A stretch of DNA of 64,000 bases, from the NCBI RefSeq assembly GCF_013255915.1, contig NZ_CP053896.1:1736001-1800000 (forward strand). Direction: 5' to 3'. This DNA is from Providencia rettgeri. GTDB taxonomy: Bacteria > Pseudomonadota > Gammaproteobacteria > Enterobacterales > Enterobacteriaceae. The notes beneath the pieces are model-generated. The model worked only from the letters and a program-made list of their open reading frames with translations, was not told where the DNA came from and searched no databases. The translations under genes and the position numbers were made by a program. Of the stretch, positions 1 through 9,141 are shown one piece after another. Every line of letters begins with the position of its first letter. Position 1 is the stretch's first letter.

Positions 1-175
1 AGATGGTTCTACTATTTTTACTAACTTGAGTCGATGTACTGGTGAGCTCTGTCGATAAATCAAAAGCAAGAGCGGGAGCCGTCACGGTAGAAGTTTGTCT
101 ACAATGTGCTGAGGAAAACTGGCTGTAAGCCAATATACTGGAAAACATCAGTGCTAAAGTGATTTTTTTCATCAT
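1..175 (-). CDS. Exported fimbrial-operon protein, 5' end only (probable minor subunit or tip adhesin)
   Basis: Only the first 58 codons lie in the window; the frame stays open to base 1. The protein begins MMKKITLALMFSSILAYS, a typical Sec signal peptide with likely cleavage after SSA, followed by a Thr/Ser-rich mature start with an early Cys. It starts 8 nt after the usher stop and has an AAGGA ribosome site inside the gap, so it is co-translated with the usher. Position after subunit, chaperone and usher genes is where minor pilins or the adhesin of such operons normally sit. That role is inferred from context only; no adhesin motif is visible in this short piece. The second Met (172) is an alternative start. 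Confidence 0.7.
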   Translation of the reverse strand, partial: MMKKITLALMFSSILAYSQFSSAHCRQTSTVTAPALAFDLSTELTSTSTQVSKNSRTI

Positions 176-183
176 ATTTTCCT

Positions 184-2688
184 TTATCGACAGAGGTTTT
201 TGTTCTTATCCATCGTGTTGAGTAGCGGCTCAATAACACATGTCTGTTTCCCTTTAAGCTTTATGTGTAATGCCATCGGTAATTGCTCACTTTTGATATA
301 CATCACGCCAGATTGGCCGACATAACCAATACTCTGTTGTTTAGCATCTGTGATTTCTGTTCCAAAAGGTAAGCTATCGCCATTAGCAAGAGCGCCACGG
401 ATGATATAAGTTTGTCGAGTATCGGTCTCGAGTTTGATGTAATTTACCGCCCCTTGATATGGACTTACATTTGCCATATTACCGAGCACCTCAGCGCCTG
501 CGGTTTTCTCTGTATCTGTCAAGGTATAGGTATTGGTTCTATAGGGTGTGGAGTTAGCGACTAAAACAACACCTTGTTGATTAGTTAAGGTGGTTTTATC
601 GGCATTGACCATCATGTCACTGGCCATTGGAGCATCAATGATGGTGTAGGTCTGTCCTGTTTCCCCTGAAAAAACAATATGTCCAGGAATAGCAACCAGA
701 GTTCCTTTGGCGCCTAAACCCGTTTGGCGGTAATTATTGGCCTCTGTGTAAGATCCTGAAAGCGTGCTATAGGGAAGCTGATAGCTGACGTTCCCACCAA
801 CTAAGTTATTACCACCGCTTTGGTTCGTTGCAGTTAGCGTATAATTGACTTGGTCATTTTTACCTGCAATACCACTGACACTCAGCGTAGTTTGTTGATA
901 ACGAGAGTCGGTGAAATAGCTTCCCATACTAATATTGGCGCGTTTTTCAAATAAAGAAAAAGGAACACTAAAGTTGGCATAAATACGAGTTTCTTCTTCG
1001 CTGTCGTAATTGCGAACACGTGAAACAGACACACTATAGGAAATATCGTTATAATTGTTTGCGTAACCGGCTTGATATTCACGGCTATTACCGTTTGCAT
1101 TCCAATAATCACGGTGTGTACCCGATATGAATACCGAACCATAACCATCAGCTAATTGTTGGTTTAAATTCAACGTAAATGTATTTTTAGCACGTGAACC
1201 ACGTAAAGCGTCATAATTAGTGAGTGAAAGCTCAGGTGGAATATTATTGCCGAGTTTTTCTGATAACTGGTCTTGATAAGCTTTCCAAGCGCGATAATTA
1301 TCTTGGGAATAAATGGCATCAATAAAGCTATAGTAACCACTAGTGGAATAACGATATGACGCCAAGGTTAAATTGGTCGATGTTGCATTAATATATTTGT
1401 TATAAGTCAGGCGGTAGCTTTGCCCACTGTGATTTCCTGAATCCAATTTAGTATTTGCTTGCGTAATGTCAGCTGAAATGGCCCCAAAACTAAAATTCCA
1501 ACCACTCCCTATAACGCCAGAATAGTATTTTTCGCTAAATAGCATTCCTGCATAAAGTGTCACTAAATTATTTAATCCATAGTGAAACTCACCTTGAGTA
1601 AATTTGGGTTGATAATGGGTATTGTCGATTTTAGTTTGCCCAGCAATAAGGCTGTAATTATAAACGCCCTGTTTGAGCATATCAGGTACAGCAGAATAGG
1701 GCACAGTAAAGGTTTCTTGCCTTCCATCAGCTTCTTGGACAACGACGAATAAGTCACCTCCACCAGCACTAGGCTGCAGGTCATTAAATGCAAACTCACC
1801 AGGGGGAACGCTTTCTTGATAAACCAGATTATTATTTTGGTACACGCTGACTAAGGCATTTGTTTGAGCGACACCGCGTATAATAGGTACAAAATTTTGA
1901 CTTGAATTTGGCAACATACTAGCTTCTGTTGCCAATGCAATCCCTCGAACTCGAATACTATTAAATAGGGCTGCGGGTGTATAAAAATCACCTAATTTCA
2001 ACCCGGATTTGATTGTACTAAGAGGACGATAAACATAACGGGTATTGTTTTTCCATTTTTGGCTACTATGAGAGCTATGTCGATAGCTGGATTCATCTCT
2101 AAATTGCCAAGCGCCTAAATTAACGCCTGAATTTAAGGTAGCAAAAAAATTGTCACTGCTAGTTTTAGAGTTTTTTTTCTCTTTGTAACTATAATAATTT
2201 GTATTATAAGAAAAAATAATTGCAGGTTCGCCATAATTCCAGAGACTGGGGTCAACATAGTTAGCTTCGAGTTGTTTCAGAGCGACTTGAGGGACGGTAA
2301 TATCGAGTCGTAGGTCGTTGATATTGAATTTATATTTTATATTGGCCACTAAATCATCAATAGGAATAAATGGCTGTTATTTGGTTTGTTCAATCACCTC
2401 AGAAGATAAATTCAGGTTTAATTTCTGCACATCATCAGCAGCAAGGCTAATCAGTTTACCATCATTATTGATATCAATTTCAAATTGGCCTTTCCAACTA
2501 TTATTTACATAAAGCTCGGCTAATTGTTTACCTGATGGAATTTTACTGTCGGTATAGAATCGTGAAATATCTCCTTGTGCAGATTTGCCTACCAATAGGG
2601 AAGTCTCAAACTCGTCCGCTATTGAGTTCTTTTGATAACTTTGTAGTCCTATTAAGATTAGGAGGTAGAGATAGTTTTCTTTTTTCAC
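184..2688 (-). pseudogene. Fimbrial outer-membrane usher (FimD/PapC family), interrupted by an in-frame TAA
   Basis: Ushers are outer-membrane beta-barrels that receive chaperone-subunit complexes and assemble the pilus. The full reading frame is about 834 codons, normal for the family. Codons 1-103 (GTG start at 2688) hold a signal peptide and the periplasmic N-terminal domain, which includes the stretch GKSAQGDISRFYTDSKIPSG. A TAA at 2377-2379 then ends translation. The same frame continues directly (QPFIPIDDLVANIKYKFNIN) through the barrel, plug and C-terminal domains to a stop at 184. No frameshift is needed: one nonsense codon is the only lesion. A GTG at 2349 could at best restart a protein lacking its signal and N-terminal domain. 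As written the gene should be non-functional unless the stop is suppressed; sequencing error or a recent mutation are the alternatives. It lies 14 nt after the chaperone gene. Confidence 0.85.
2377..2379 (-). other. Internal ochre stop in the usher frame
   Basis: On the minus strand the codons read ACC AAA TAA CAG CCA TTT. Both flanking open segments are in the same frame and both give usher sequence, so this is a point nonsense change, not an indel. Confidence 0.9.
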
Positions 2689-2702
2689 GATGATTTCTTC
2701 TA

Positions 2703-3392
2703 TTAAAGTTTAATGTTTTTAGATTTGAAAACACCATAGTCATCCACATACATTAAAATAAGATCGTGGCTTTTCATTGTTCCTTTAATAGGTAATTCTT
2801 TTTCAGACATAGGGGCAATCATCGCAGAATCAATTAATGAATTATTTTTATCGTCCAATGGTGTGATAGCTGCAATAGTTAAATGGTATTGCGAGTTATT
2901 TTTAACTAATATGTTATTATTTTTAATCTGGTAGCTCGCATGATTAATGACTTCATCGGAGGATTCGGTTAGACCAATAGGACGATAAAAAATTTTAATT
3001 CGTGAGCGTGTGGCTAGCTGAATTGCATTTTTGCCTTTAGCAGATTCTGGAGTTTTAGGAATATCTAAAACATTTAAGAAAAATACACTTTCAACATTGT
3101 CAGAAAGTTTTCCGGGTATTTTTTTTATTTTTAATTGCTGACCTTGTAAACCTTCAATTTTAACAATAGGAGGGGACAAATAAAAAGGTGCTTCAGAATT
3201 CTCAGGTGTGGAATTTTCATCACCGTTATCAATCCATGACTGAACAAGAGACGATGTTTTGCTATTATTGGTTAATTGTACAGTAATACTATCAGCGTCA
3301 GCAGGATATATAATTCGAGTGCCTGTAATAATAACATTAGAAAATGTTGAGCTCGAAAATAAAATAGTGAGTAATAAAACTAGAGTTTTCAT
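2703..3392 (-). CDS. Periplasmic fimbrial chaperone (PapD/FimC family)
   Basis: This 229-residue protein caps pilus subunits in the periplasm by donor-strand complementation and delivers them to the usher. It has a signal peptide (MKTLVLLLTILFSSSTFS), the N-terminal Ig-like domain with GTRIIYPADADS, and the diagnostic G1-strand segment VESVFFLNVLDIP. A second Ig domain follows, with the family's basic/aromatic RIKIFYRPIGL. Length is typical. I prefer the Met at 3392: it directly precedes the signal peptide and has a GGA about 7 nt upstream, whereas the Met at 3404 has no ribosome site. It lies between the major subunit and the usher genes, and a hairpin separates it from the subunit gene. The specific fimbrial type cannot be assigned. 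Confidence 0.92.
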   Translation of the reverse strand: MKTLVLLLTILFSSSTFSNVIITGTRIIYPADADSITVQLTNNSKTSSLVQSWIDNGDENSTPENSEAPFYLSPPIVKIEGLQGQQLKIKKIPGKLSDNVESVFFLNVLDIPKTPESAKGKNAIQLATRSRIKIFYRPIGLTESSDEVINHASYQIKNNNILVKNNSQYHLTIAAITPLDDKNNSLIDSAMIAPMSEKELPIKGTMKSHDLILMYVDDYGVFKSKNIKL

Positions 3393-3408
3393 AATAGTAT
3401 CCATTTAA

Positions 3409-3432
3409 AGCCAGGCTAATAAAAGCCTGGCT
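3409..3432 (-). terminator. Intercistronic hairpin between pilin and chaperone genes
   Basis: A perfect 8-bp stem (AGCCAGGC / GCCTGGCT) with an 8-nt AT loop lies just after the major subunit stop. In the transcribed direction it is followed only by TTTAAA, so it is more likely a partial terminator or an mRNA-stabilising stem. Such a stem would keep subunit expression above that of chaperone and usher. Confidence 0.6.
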
Positions 3433-3441
3433 AAGTCATAA

Positions 3442-4032
3442 TTATAAATAGGAAACTGTATATATTACATTTGATTGCAAAAGACCGACTTTGGCAGCAG
3501 TTGCATTAGTTTTATAATAACTGGCTATTAAATTGAGTGTAGCGCCTGTCGCGCCACCAGTGTCAGCCCCTGTAAGGTTAGTATCAAAGGCCACATTGAG
3601 TGGAATTGCGGTTGTTGGCGTGCTGGTTTTAGATAAACTAAATCCAACATTTTTAGCAACGGAAGCATCATTTTCATTGACGGAAGTATTCACTAAATAC
3701 AAACCGGAAGGGGAAATATTACTTGATGAATAAAAGTGTAATTTCAGATTACTTACAGGAGTGCTCGCAGGTGCGCAATCAGAGAAAGTTAAAGAAAATT
3801 GTTTTTGATTTTTAGAAATAACCGTCGCGGCAGTGGTCCCTGCATCTGTTACGGTTATTGGGTCAAGAACAACAGTCATATCGGCACTATTTCCGCCATT
3901 AATTGTACAAGTTGTATCGCTTATTGCTCCAGAAATTGAAATAATTCCTCCAGCACTGTTAGTTATTGCAAGTGCTGAACCTGATATAACAGATAACGAA
4001 AGTAAAGACAGAGGTAGTATATATCTAGACAT
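3442..4032 (-). CDS. Major fimbrial subunit, type-1 pilin family
   Basis: This is a 196-residue secreted pilin. Residues 1-22 (MSRYILPLSLLSLSVISGSALA) form a signal peptide. The mature protein has the family's paired cysteines (in ISDTTCTINGG and LTFSDCAPAS) that form the pilin disulfide. It also has a C-terminal beta-strand ending in VIYTVSYL with the penultimate-region Tyr that chaperones bind. An alternating hydrophobic N-terminal extension (GGIISISGAISDT) serves as the donor strand. The start at 4032 is chosen over 4044 because the signal peptide begins there and a GGGG tract lies 8 nt upstream. It is the first gene of the operon, preceded by about 400 bp of AT-rich DNA that should carry the promoter. 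Confidence 0.93.
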   Translation of the reverse strand: MSRYILPLSLLSLSVISGSALAITNSAGGIISISGAISDTTCTINGGNSADMTVVLDPITVTDAGTTAATVISKNQKQFSLTFSDCAPASTPVSNLKLHFYSSSNISPSGLYLVNTSVNENDASVAKNVGFSLSKTSTPTTAIPLNVAFDTNLTGADTGGATGATLNLIASYYKTNATAAKVGLLQSNVIYTVSYL

Positions 4033-4044
4033 AATTAACCCCAT

Positions 4045-4404
4045 AAGGTCAAAGTGAAATAAAGTGATATAACTTTGATTAACAGCTGAATGTAAATTAG
4101 CTGTGTTATTTTATGCTAGATATAAAGTATATTTTTTTCAAATTAAAAATTAAAAAAATATTTAATGAGATTAATGTCTTTTTTATATGCATGAATTTAA
4201 TATGATATTGTTTTTCTAATTATGTCAGTGTGACTCGTAATAAGTGTAATTTTTTGATGATCAGTAGTTTATCTTTTTGAGTATTTCTTGTTGTGCATGT
4301 TATTGTGACAAGGATAAAGGTCAATTAACTTAACAATAAACAAAAGTTATATTAATTTGTGAAATTAAATAAAATTTAATTTATAAAAAATTAATTGATA
4401 ATAA
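4045..4404. other. AT-rich intergenic region upstream of the fimbrial operon
   Basis: No gene is visible. The stretch is strongly AT-rich with many A/T runs, as expected for an H-NS-type silenced fimbrial promoter region. I saw no pair of inverted repeats flanking a promoter and no recombinase gene, so nothing here argues for a fim-type invertible switch. The promoter itself could not be pinned down. Confidence 0.4.
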
Positions 4405-4435
4405 AATGGCAAGTCATAGTTAATGACTTGCCATT
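4405..4435 (-). terminator. Rho-independent terminator of the TRAP operon
   Basis: A perfect 13-bp stem (AATGGCAAGTCAT / ATGACTTGCCATT) with a 5-nt loop lies 17 bases beyond the DctM-type gene. On the minus strand it is followed by TTATTATC and further T-rich DNA. Confidence 0.85.
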
Positions 4436-4451
4436 GAGATATAATCTTATC

Positions 4452-5729
4452 TTATAAGCTTGGTAGGAAAGTCGTAAATACAGGCATAAAAGTGACTAAG
4501 AGTAATACGATAATTAATGCAAAGAACAGTGGCATGACTTCACGAATAAAGTCTGAAATACGTACACCAGTAATCGATGTGGCTACAAACATGACGGTTC
4601 CCATAGGGGGGGTTAAGCAGCCGATAGCTAAATTAAGGATCATGACAATGCCAAAATGGATAGGGTCAATTCCTAATAATTTTACTGTAGGCATTAATAA
4701 TGGAACAAGAACAATAATTGCTGCATTACCTTCAATAAACATACCTAGAATTAAAAGCACCGCATTGACAATCATTAAGAAGACATATGGATTATCAGAG
4801 AAACTGGTCATCATTTTGGCAACATCTTGTGCCACTTGCTCGTTCGTCAATACCCATGCTAATGCAGAACAAGTCATAATAATGAGCATGATGCTTGCTG
4901 TTGAACGAGCTGTTTCTAAAAATGAGGCCGCAATGTCTTTTAACTTCATTTCACGATAAAAAAAGGTACCAATTACAATAACGTAAAGTACAGCAATAGC
5001 ACCAGCTTCTGTCGGTGTAAAAATACCAAAGCGAATTCCGCCAATAATAACGAGGACTAAGAGGAAAGCTGACATTGCTCCTTTACCTGTTTGGTAAACT
5101 TCAGCAAATGTAGGCGCTTTGTCTCTAGCAGGTTTGTATCCACGTTTTTTGGCAATAAGATAAATTGTAACCATTAAAGCAACGCAGCACATTAAACCAG
5201 GAATGATTGCAGCCATAAACATCTTACCAATAGAGACATCGGCAACAAATCCATAGATGATTAATGCAATACCTGGTGGAATTATAGGTGTTATTAATGA
5301 TCCTGCAGCAGTGACAGCGGCAGAGAAGCTTTTCCCATAACCTAATTTGGTCATTTCGGGTACTAACATTTTAGATAACATGGCACAGTCAGCAAGGTTA
5401 GATGCAGAGAGCCCGCCCATCATTGTACTTAATAATACGTTAGATTGGGCAAGTCCCCCTGGGTAGTGCCCAGACAGTGTGCCAGTAAATTTTAACATTC
5501 GGCTAGTGATACCCGTGTAATTCAAAAGGTTACCTAACAGAATGAAAAAAGGAATAGCAAGTAACGTGACATTTTCTCCTGCACCAATAATGCGCTGAAC
5601 TGCAATAAGAGGAGATATATCACCAGCAGAAAAGAAATAAGTGAGTAATGCAATTAGCACACTTAAAAAAATGGGAACATTAATTAAAAAGCAGAATATT
5701 AATACAATACAGGCGATAATTACTGACAT
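4452..5729 (-). CDS. TRAP transporter large permease (DctM family)
   Basis: This 425-residue, almost wholly hydrophobic inner-membrane protein has about a dozen predicted segments. It is the Na+-coupled translocating subunit of a tripartite ATP-independent periplasmic transporter. Family hallmarks include SVLIALLTYFFSAGDISP near the N-terminus, LLAIPFFILLGNLLNYTGIT, and the repeated Gly/Pro-rich segments SLITPIIPPGIALIIYG and CLTPPMGTVMFVATSITG. It overlaps the small permease gene by 10 bp, so the two are translationally coupled, and has a strong AAAGGAGA site. With uxaB and lgoD beside it the likely substrate is a hexonate or hexuronate, L-galactonate being the best guess. That specificity is inferred from neighbours, not from the sequence. 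Confidence 0.93.
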   Translation of the reverse strand: MSVIIACIVLIFCFLINVPIFLSVLIALLTYFFSAGDISPLIAVQRIIGAGENVTLLAIPFFILLGNLLNYTGITSRMLKFTGTLSGHYPGGLAQSNVLLSTMMGGLSASNLADCAMLSKMLVPEMTKLGYGKSFSAAVTAAGSLITPIIPPGIALIIYGFVADVSIGKMFMAAIIPGLMCCVALMVTIYLIAKKRGYKPARDKAPTFAEVYQTGKGAMSAFLLVLVIIGGIRFGIFTPTEAGAIAVLYVIVIGTFFYREMKLKDIAASFLETARSTASIMLIIMTCSALAWVLTNEQVAQDVAKMMTSFSDNPYVFLMIVNAVLLILGMFIEGNAAIIVLVPLLMPTVKLLGIDPIHFGIVMILNLAIGCLTPPMGTVMFVATSITGVRISDFIREVMPLFFALIIVLLLVTFMPVFTTFLPSL

Positions 5730-6199
5730 GGTTTATCTCCTTTTATTAATTTACTCATGTCTTCCAGTAAATGTTGGATAGAAAATAACACCATGATGGA
5801 TGCGCCAATGGGAACAGAAAGGTCGATATAGTAATAAGAAACACCAATAATTGGTGTTATTTTATCTTCTGCGATAATCGAGAGTTCATATCCAAGATAC
5901 CCAAAAATTGATAAAGCAATAATGGCCATAATATGCGTAATGACCGCGATAGCTAATTGTACTTTTTCAGGAAATAAAGAGGTAATAGCATCAATACTGA
6001 CGTGCATTCTTTTACCCGCAGCGGATGCTGCTCCAATCATAACCAACCATATGTAGCAAATAATTAAAACTTCCTCACTCCACATTAAAGGGTCATTAAG
6101 AAGCCAACGCATGAATACAGCAAGAATGGTAATAATGACGATAGCAGCAACAGCAAGCGAAGCCACTATATCACTTAATTTCCCCAGAAATTTAAACAT
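5720..6199 (-). CDS. TRAP transporter small permease (DctQ family)
   Basis: This is a 159-residue protein with four hydrophobic segments: about residues 14-36, 46-63, 83-104 and 124-143. It carries the DctQ signature around MRWLLNDPLMWSEEVLIICYIWLVMIGA. DctQ proteins form the membrane complex with the large permease and help dock the periplasmic binding protein. The gene lies between the binding protein and large permease genes, in the usual P-Q-M order, and is preceded by an AAGGATC ribosome site. Length and topology are normal. Confidence 0.92.
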   Translation of the reverse strand: MFKFLGKLSDIVASLAVAAIVIITILAVFMRWLLNDPLMWSEEVLIICYIWLVMIGAASAAGKRMHVSIDAITSLFPEKVQLAIAVITHIMAIIALSIFGYLGYELSIIAEDKITPIIGVSYYYIDLSVPIGASIMVLFSIQHLLEDMSKLIKGDKPCQ

Positions 6200-6247
6200 A
6201 AAAGATCCTTGCGAGAATAATAGTCAACCATTTGTATTGTAAAAATT

Positions 6248-6267
6248 TTGGCGGTGTTAACCGCCAA
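6248..6267 (-). terminator. Attenuator-like hairpin between TRAP binding-protein and permease genes
   Basis: A perfect 8-bp GC-rich stem (TTGGCGGT / ACCGCCAA) with a 4-nt loop is followed on the minus strand by AATTTTTAC. Placed right after the binding-protein gene, it probably gives partial termination or 3' stabilisation. Either would make the periplasmic protein more abundant than the permeases, as in many binding-protein operons. Confidence 0.7.
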
Positions 6268-6276
6268 GTAATAGGG

Positions 6277-7281
6277 TTAATTATTAATAATATCTTGAGT
6301 TTGTTGATATAAATTCGCAGACCATTCAGGGAATTCATTATAGAAAGGCTTAGATTTTTCTTTGAAGAGCGCTCTGTCTACTTCAACAACAGTAACACCT
6401 TCACTTTTCATTTTTTCAATAATCTCTTTTTCTTGTTGTAAGACTAAATCTGTTAAAAATTGCCCAGCTTCATTTCCTGATTCAACTAAAGCCTGCTGAA
6501 TATTTTCAGGTAATTTAGCGTAGGTTTTGCTGCCCATAACTAAGTTGGTTACGTTTTCTACATGGCCAGTTAGAATTAAGAATTTGGCAGCTTCATGGTG
6601 TTTTTGCCCATATAGCACTGGAATTGGGTTTTCTGCACCATCAATAATTTTAAGATTAAGTGCAGTATAAACTTCAGCTAAAGGTAATGGTGTTGGTGTG
6701 GCTCCCATTGCCTCTAAACCTTTAATTTGAATTTTATTGTTGGGGACGCGAATTTTTAAACCTTTTAGGTCATCTGGGGTTTGGATCATTTTATTGGCTA
6801 AGATATGACGTGAACCATATAGCCAATCTTTAGAAACCACATGAAGGCCTTTTTTATCTAACTGTTGTTCTAAGGAACCATACCAAGGTGAGGCATTTAA
6901 TTTAAAAATATCTTTATAAGATAGCCCTAAGTACGGCCCAAACATAATACCGTAATCAGGTACATAATCAGAAAAGAAGGCACCATCTGCTAAGGTAATT
7001 AATGGACTACCTAACTTCATTTGTTCGATGACATCTTTTTTAGAACCTAATTGTGAGCTTGGGTAAGGAATTAACTCACCTTCACCATTAGTTTTTTCAT
7101 TGAATTTCTTTGCCCATTCGTGGATAGCTAAGTCAAAAGGCTCTCCGGGGTTATTTTCATAAGCGACTTTTAGCTTATATTTAGCATCGGCGAATGCGGC
7201 ACCTGTCATGCTGCCCATTAATAGCATTGTGCTGAGTGTTAAGCTAAGAAATGTTTTTCCGTTTAATGTGCTCAGTTTCAT
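6277..7281 (-). CDS. TRAP transporter periplasmic substrate-binding protein (DctP family)
   Basis: This is a 334-residue extracytoplasmic receptor. Residues 1-32 form a Sec signal peptide cleaved near AFA-DAKYKLKVAYENNPGEP. The conserved DctP core includes the segment LKGLKIRVPNNKIQIKGLEAMGA. Its Arg (in KIRVPN) is the family's carboxylate-clamping residue, so the ligand should be an organic acid. ALNLKIIDGAENPIPVLYGQK is the usual family segment before the C-terminal lobe. The ribosome site is AGGAGA, 8 nt from the ATG. The gene lies 51 bp downstream of uxaB and should share its transcript, which ties the transporter to hexonate/hexuronate catabolism. Confidence 0.93.
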   Translation of the reverse strand: MKLSTLNGKTFLSLTLSTMLLMGSMTGAAFADAKYKLKVAYENNPGEPFDLAIHEWAKKFNEKTNGEGELIPYPSSQLGSKKDVIEQMKLGSPLITLADGAFFSDYVPDYGIMFGPYLGLSYKDIFKLNASPWYGSLEQQLDKKGLHVVSKDWLYGSRHILANKMIQTPDDLKGLKIRVPNNKIQIKGLEAMGATPTPLPLAEVYTALNLKIIDGAENPIPVLYGQKHHEAAKFLILTGHVENVTNLVMGSKTYAKLPENIQQALVESGNEAGQFLTDLVLQQEKEIIEKMKSEGVTVVEVDRALFKEKSKPFYNEFPEWSANLYQQTQDIINN

Positions 7282-7331
7282 AAAGGTATCTCCTGTAGGG
7301 GGATTTATTGTTTTAAGTATTTAGTTTTTTT

Positions 7332-8777
7332 CTAACCAATGTATTTTTTGCGTAGCATTATTTCTGTGCCACTATTCAGAATATCTGTGATTTTTTGGCT
7401 CACATCATCTTGTAATTGTGGTATTTCGTTGAGGTTTAATCCCCATAAATCAGACATTGCTAGCACATTTTCAGTCAGTTGTTTTACATTTGAGTCATAG
7501 AGCTCATTCCAAGCTTTAAAGCGTTCGAGTAAATAATCATCATCATTTAAAGGAATGAGTTGTTCACCCTGTTTTCCTCGATAGAAAACAATAAGTGCAG
7601 CAAGTGAAAATGAAATGCAATAAGGAATTTTATTGTATTGCTTAACATAAGAGATTAATTGAGGTAATAAACGAGTTTTAAATTTAGTTAGCGAGTTTAG
7701 AGAAATTGAAAGTAACTCATGCTCTATATATGGGTTATTAAAACGGTCAATTACTGCGGAGGCAAAAGCCATGAGCTCCGAAGGGCTTTGAGATAAAACA
7801 GGAATAACCTCATTATCAATTAAATCTTTGATGAAAGATAAAAAGATTGGGTTGGTAGTGACATCACGAACAGTTCGAATCCCTGCTAAATAAGCAACGG
7901 GAACCATCGCAGTGTGTGCACCATTTAAGATTGCAACTTTACGTTCTTTGTAGGGTTTTATGTCATCTACTACTTTGATATTTAATGGCAATTCATTTAA
8001 CTTTAGCTTCTGCTCTAGTATTTTTGGCCCTTGAATAACAAATAAATAGAAATATTCAGCAGTGACGAGAAAATCGTCTTTATAGCCTAATTCTTTTTCC
8101 AGTTTTTCAATTTCATTTTTCGGGTAGCCAGTAACAATTCTATCGACTAACGTAGAACAAAACGTATTACTGCTATTTAGCCAAGCGATAAAATCCGTGG
8201 GAAGTTGCCAGTCTTGTGCATGTTGATTTACAAACTCTTGTAATTTATCGCCATTATAGTCAATTAGCTCACAGGGGATGATGAACAACCCTTTGCTACT
8301 ATCGCCATTAAAATGTTGAAAGCGGTGAAATAAAAATTGAGTAAGCTTTGCAGGGAAACTACTTGCTGGTGTATCTTCTAAGCGTACGTCGTGCTTATAT
8401 ACGATCCCTGCTTCCGTAGTATTAGAGAAGATCCATTGTAATTCGGGATTTTCTGCACACTTTAAAAATTTATCATATTCAGAATAGATAAGTATTTCAC
8501 GGTTAACCGAATTAATAATTCTTATATTAGAAACACTTTGTTTTTGTTCATTAATCCCCCTGGTGATGGCAGTATAAAGTCCATTTTGTTGATTAATTGA
8601 GGGATGTGATGAGTCAATTGGCCTGACAAGCGTAATGCCACTATTGAAATCTGTCTTTTCATTCAGTTGGTCAACCATCCAGTCGATAAAAGCACGTAAA
8701 AAATTACCTTCTCCGAATTGTAAAATTCTCTCTGGGTATTGCTTATTAGCCATTGACTGTCTATTTAAGTAATCCAT
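7332..8777 (-). CDS. uxaB: Tagaturonate reductase (altronate oxidoreductase)
   Basis: UxaB reduces D-tagaturonate to D-altronate with NADH in the cytoplasm. The 481-residue protein belongs to the polyol-specific long-chain dehydrogenase (mannitol dehydrogenase) family. It matches E. coli UxaB closely through YPERILQFGEGNFLRAFIDW, SNTTEAGIVY, FIIPCELIDYNGD, NTFCSTLVDRIVTGYP and the catalytic-region KPYKERKVAILNGAHTAMVP. I place the start at 8777: the AGAGGA ribosome site is 6 nt upstream of this ATG but abuts the upstream Met at 8783. It heads the uxaB-TRAP operon. In E. coli uxaB lies with uxaC/uxaA; here it is instead linked to lgoD, whose product supplies its substrate. Confidence 0.95.
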   Translation of the reverse strand: MDYLNRQSMANKQYPERILQFGEGNFLRAFIDWMVDQLNEKTDFNSGITLVRPIDSSHPSINQQNGLYTAITRGINEQKQSVSNIRIINSVNREILIYSEYDKFLKCAENPELQWIFSNTTEAGIVYKHDVRLEDTPASSFPAKLTQFLFHRFQHFNGDSSKGLFIIPCELIDYNGDKLQEFVNQHAQDWQLPTDFIAWLNSSNTFCSTLVDRIVTGYPKNEIEKLEKELGYKDDFLVTAEYFYLFVIQGPKILEQKLKLNELPLNIKVVDDIKPYKERKVAILNGAHTAMVPVAYLAGIRTVRDVTTNPIFLSFIKDLIDNEVIPVLSQSPSELMAFASAVIDRFNNPYIEHELLSISLNSLTKFKTRLLPQLISYVKQYNKIPYCISFSLAALIVFYRGKQGEQLIPLNDDDYLLERFKAWNELYDSNVKQLTENVLAMSDLWGLNLNEIPQLQDDVSQKITDILNSGTEIMLRKKYIG

Positions 8778-9030
8778 GACCATTCCTCTAGTTATTATGT
8801 GTATTAATCATCTGGTGTTGATTCAGACTAGAAGTATTTTTTTCTATGGACTATTAATTGCATCAATTTTGTGGAATGAATGGCTTTTTGATGTTTTTAA
8901 TGTGTTTTTTATCAGTTAAAAACAGATAAATTATTGATAGATTAAATCTGTTCAATAAATATGTCTTTTAATTAATTGAAATATAGTGATAATTTTATTT
9001 TCTATAATTTTTGTTAATAATAATTTTATA
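8778..9030. promoter_or_regulatory. Upstream region of the uxaB-TRAP operon
   Basis: This AT-rich non-coding stretch must hold the operon promoter. The only dyad I noticed is TTTATC-N11-GATAAA around 8909-8931. The ACCGATTTAAA repeats of the lgoR-lgoD interval are absent. No convincing -35/-10 pair could be chosen by eye. Confidence 0.35.
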
Positions 9031-9139
9031 ATTAAGCTGTTTTTTTACTGAAAAATTCAGGTTTTGTTTGATGTGTACCATTATCGACCCAAAGAAATAA
9101 TTCGTCATTGGCCATCCATTGGCCTTGTAACCTAATGTT
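9031..9139 (-). other. Coding-like remnant downstream of lgoR
   Basis: In a frame different from that of lgoR, 35 codons after the lgoR end read as ordinary protein ending in TAA. Pieces such as LQGQWMANDELFLWVDNGTH are rich in Trp, Asp and Gly rather than the Lys/Asn/Ile of random AT-rich DNA. The only internal Met gives a 27-residue peptide, with no good ribosome site. I do not recognise the parent protein; this may be the tail of a lost gene or chance. Confidence 0.3.
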
Positions 9140-9141
9140 AT

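Noticed and set aside
882-1148. Open frame of 88 codons within the usher region, same strand
   Set aside because: It overlaps the usher barrel in another frame, with no ribosome site or recognisable domain; a shadow of the real gene.
2318-2512. Plus-strand open frame across the usher stop codon
   Set aside because: Antisense to the usher N-terminal domain and reads as low-quality hydrophobic peptide; not a gene that explains the interruption.
4045-4404. Possible fim-type invertible promoter element
   Set aside because: I looked for short inverted repeats flanking a promoter and for a tyrosine recombinase gene; neither is visible in the window.
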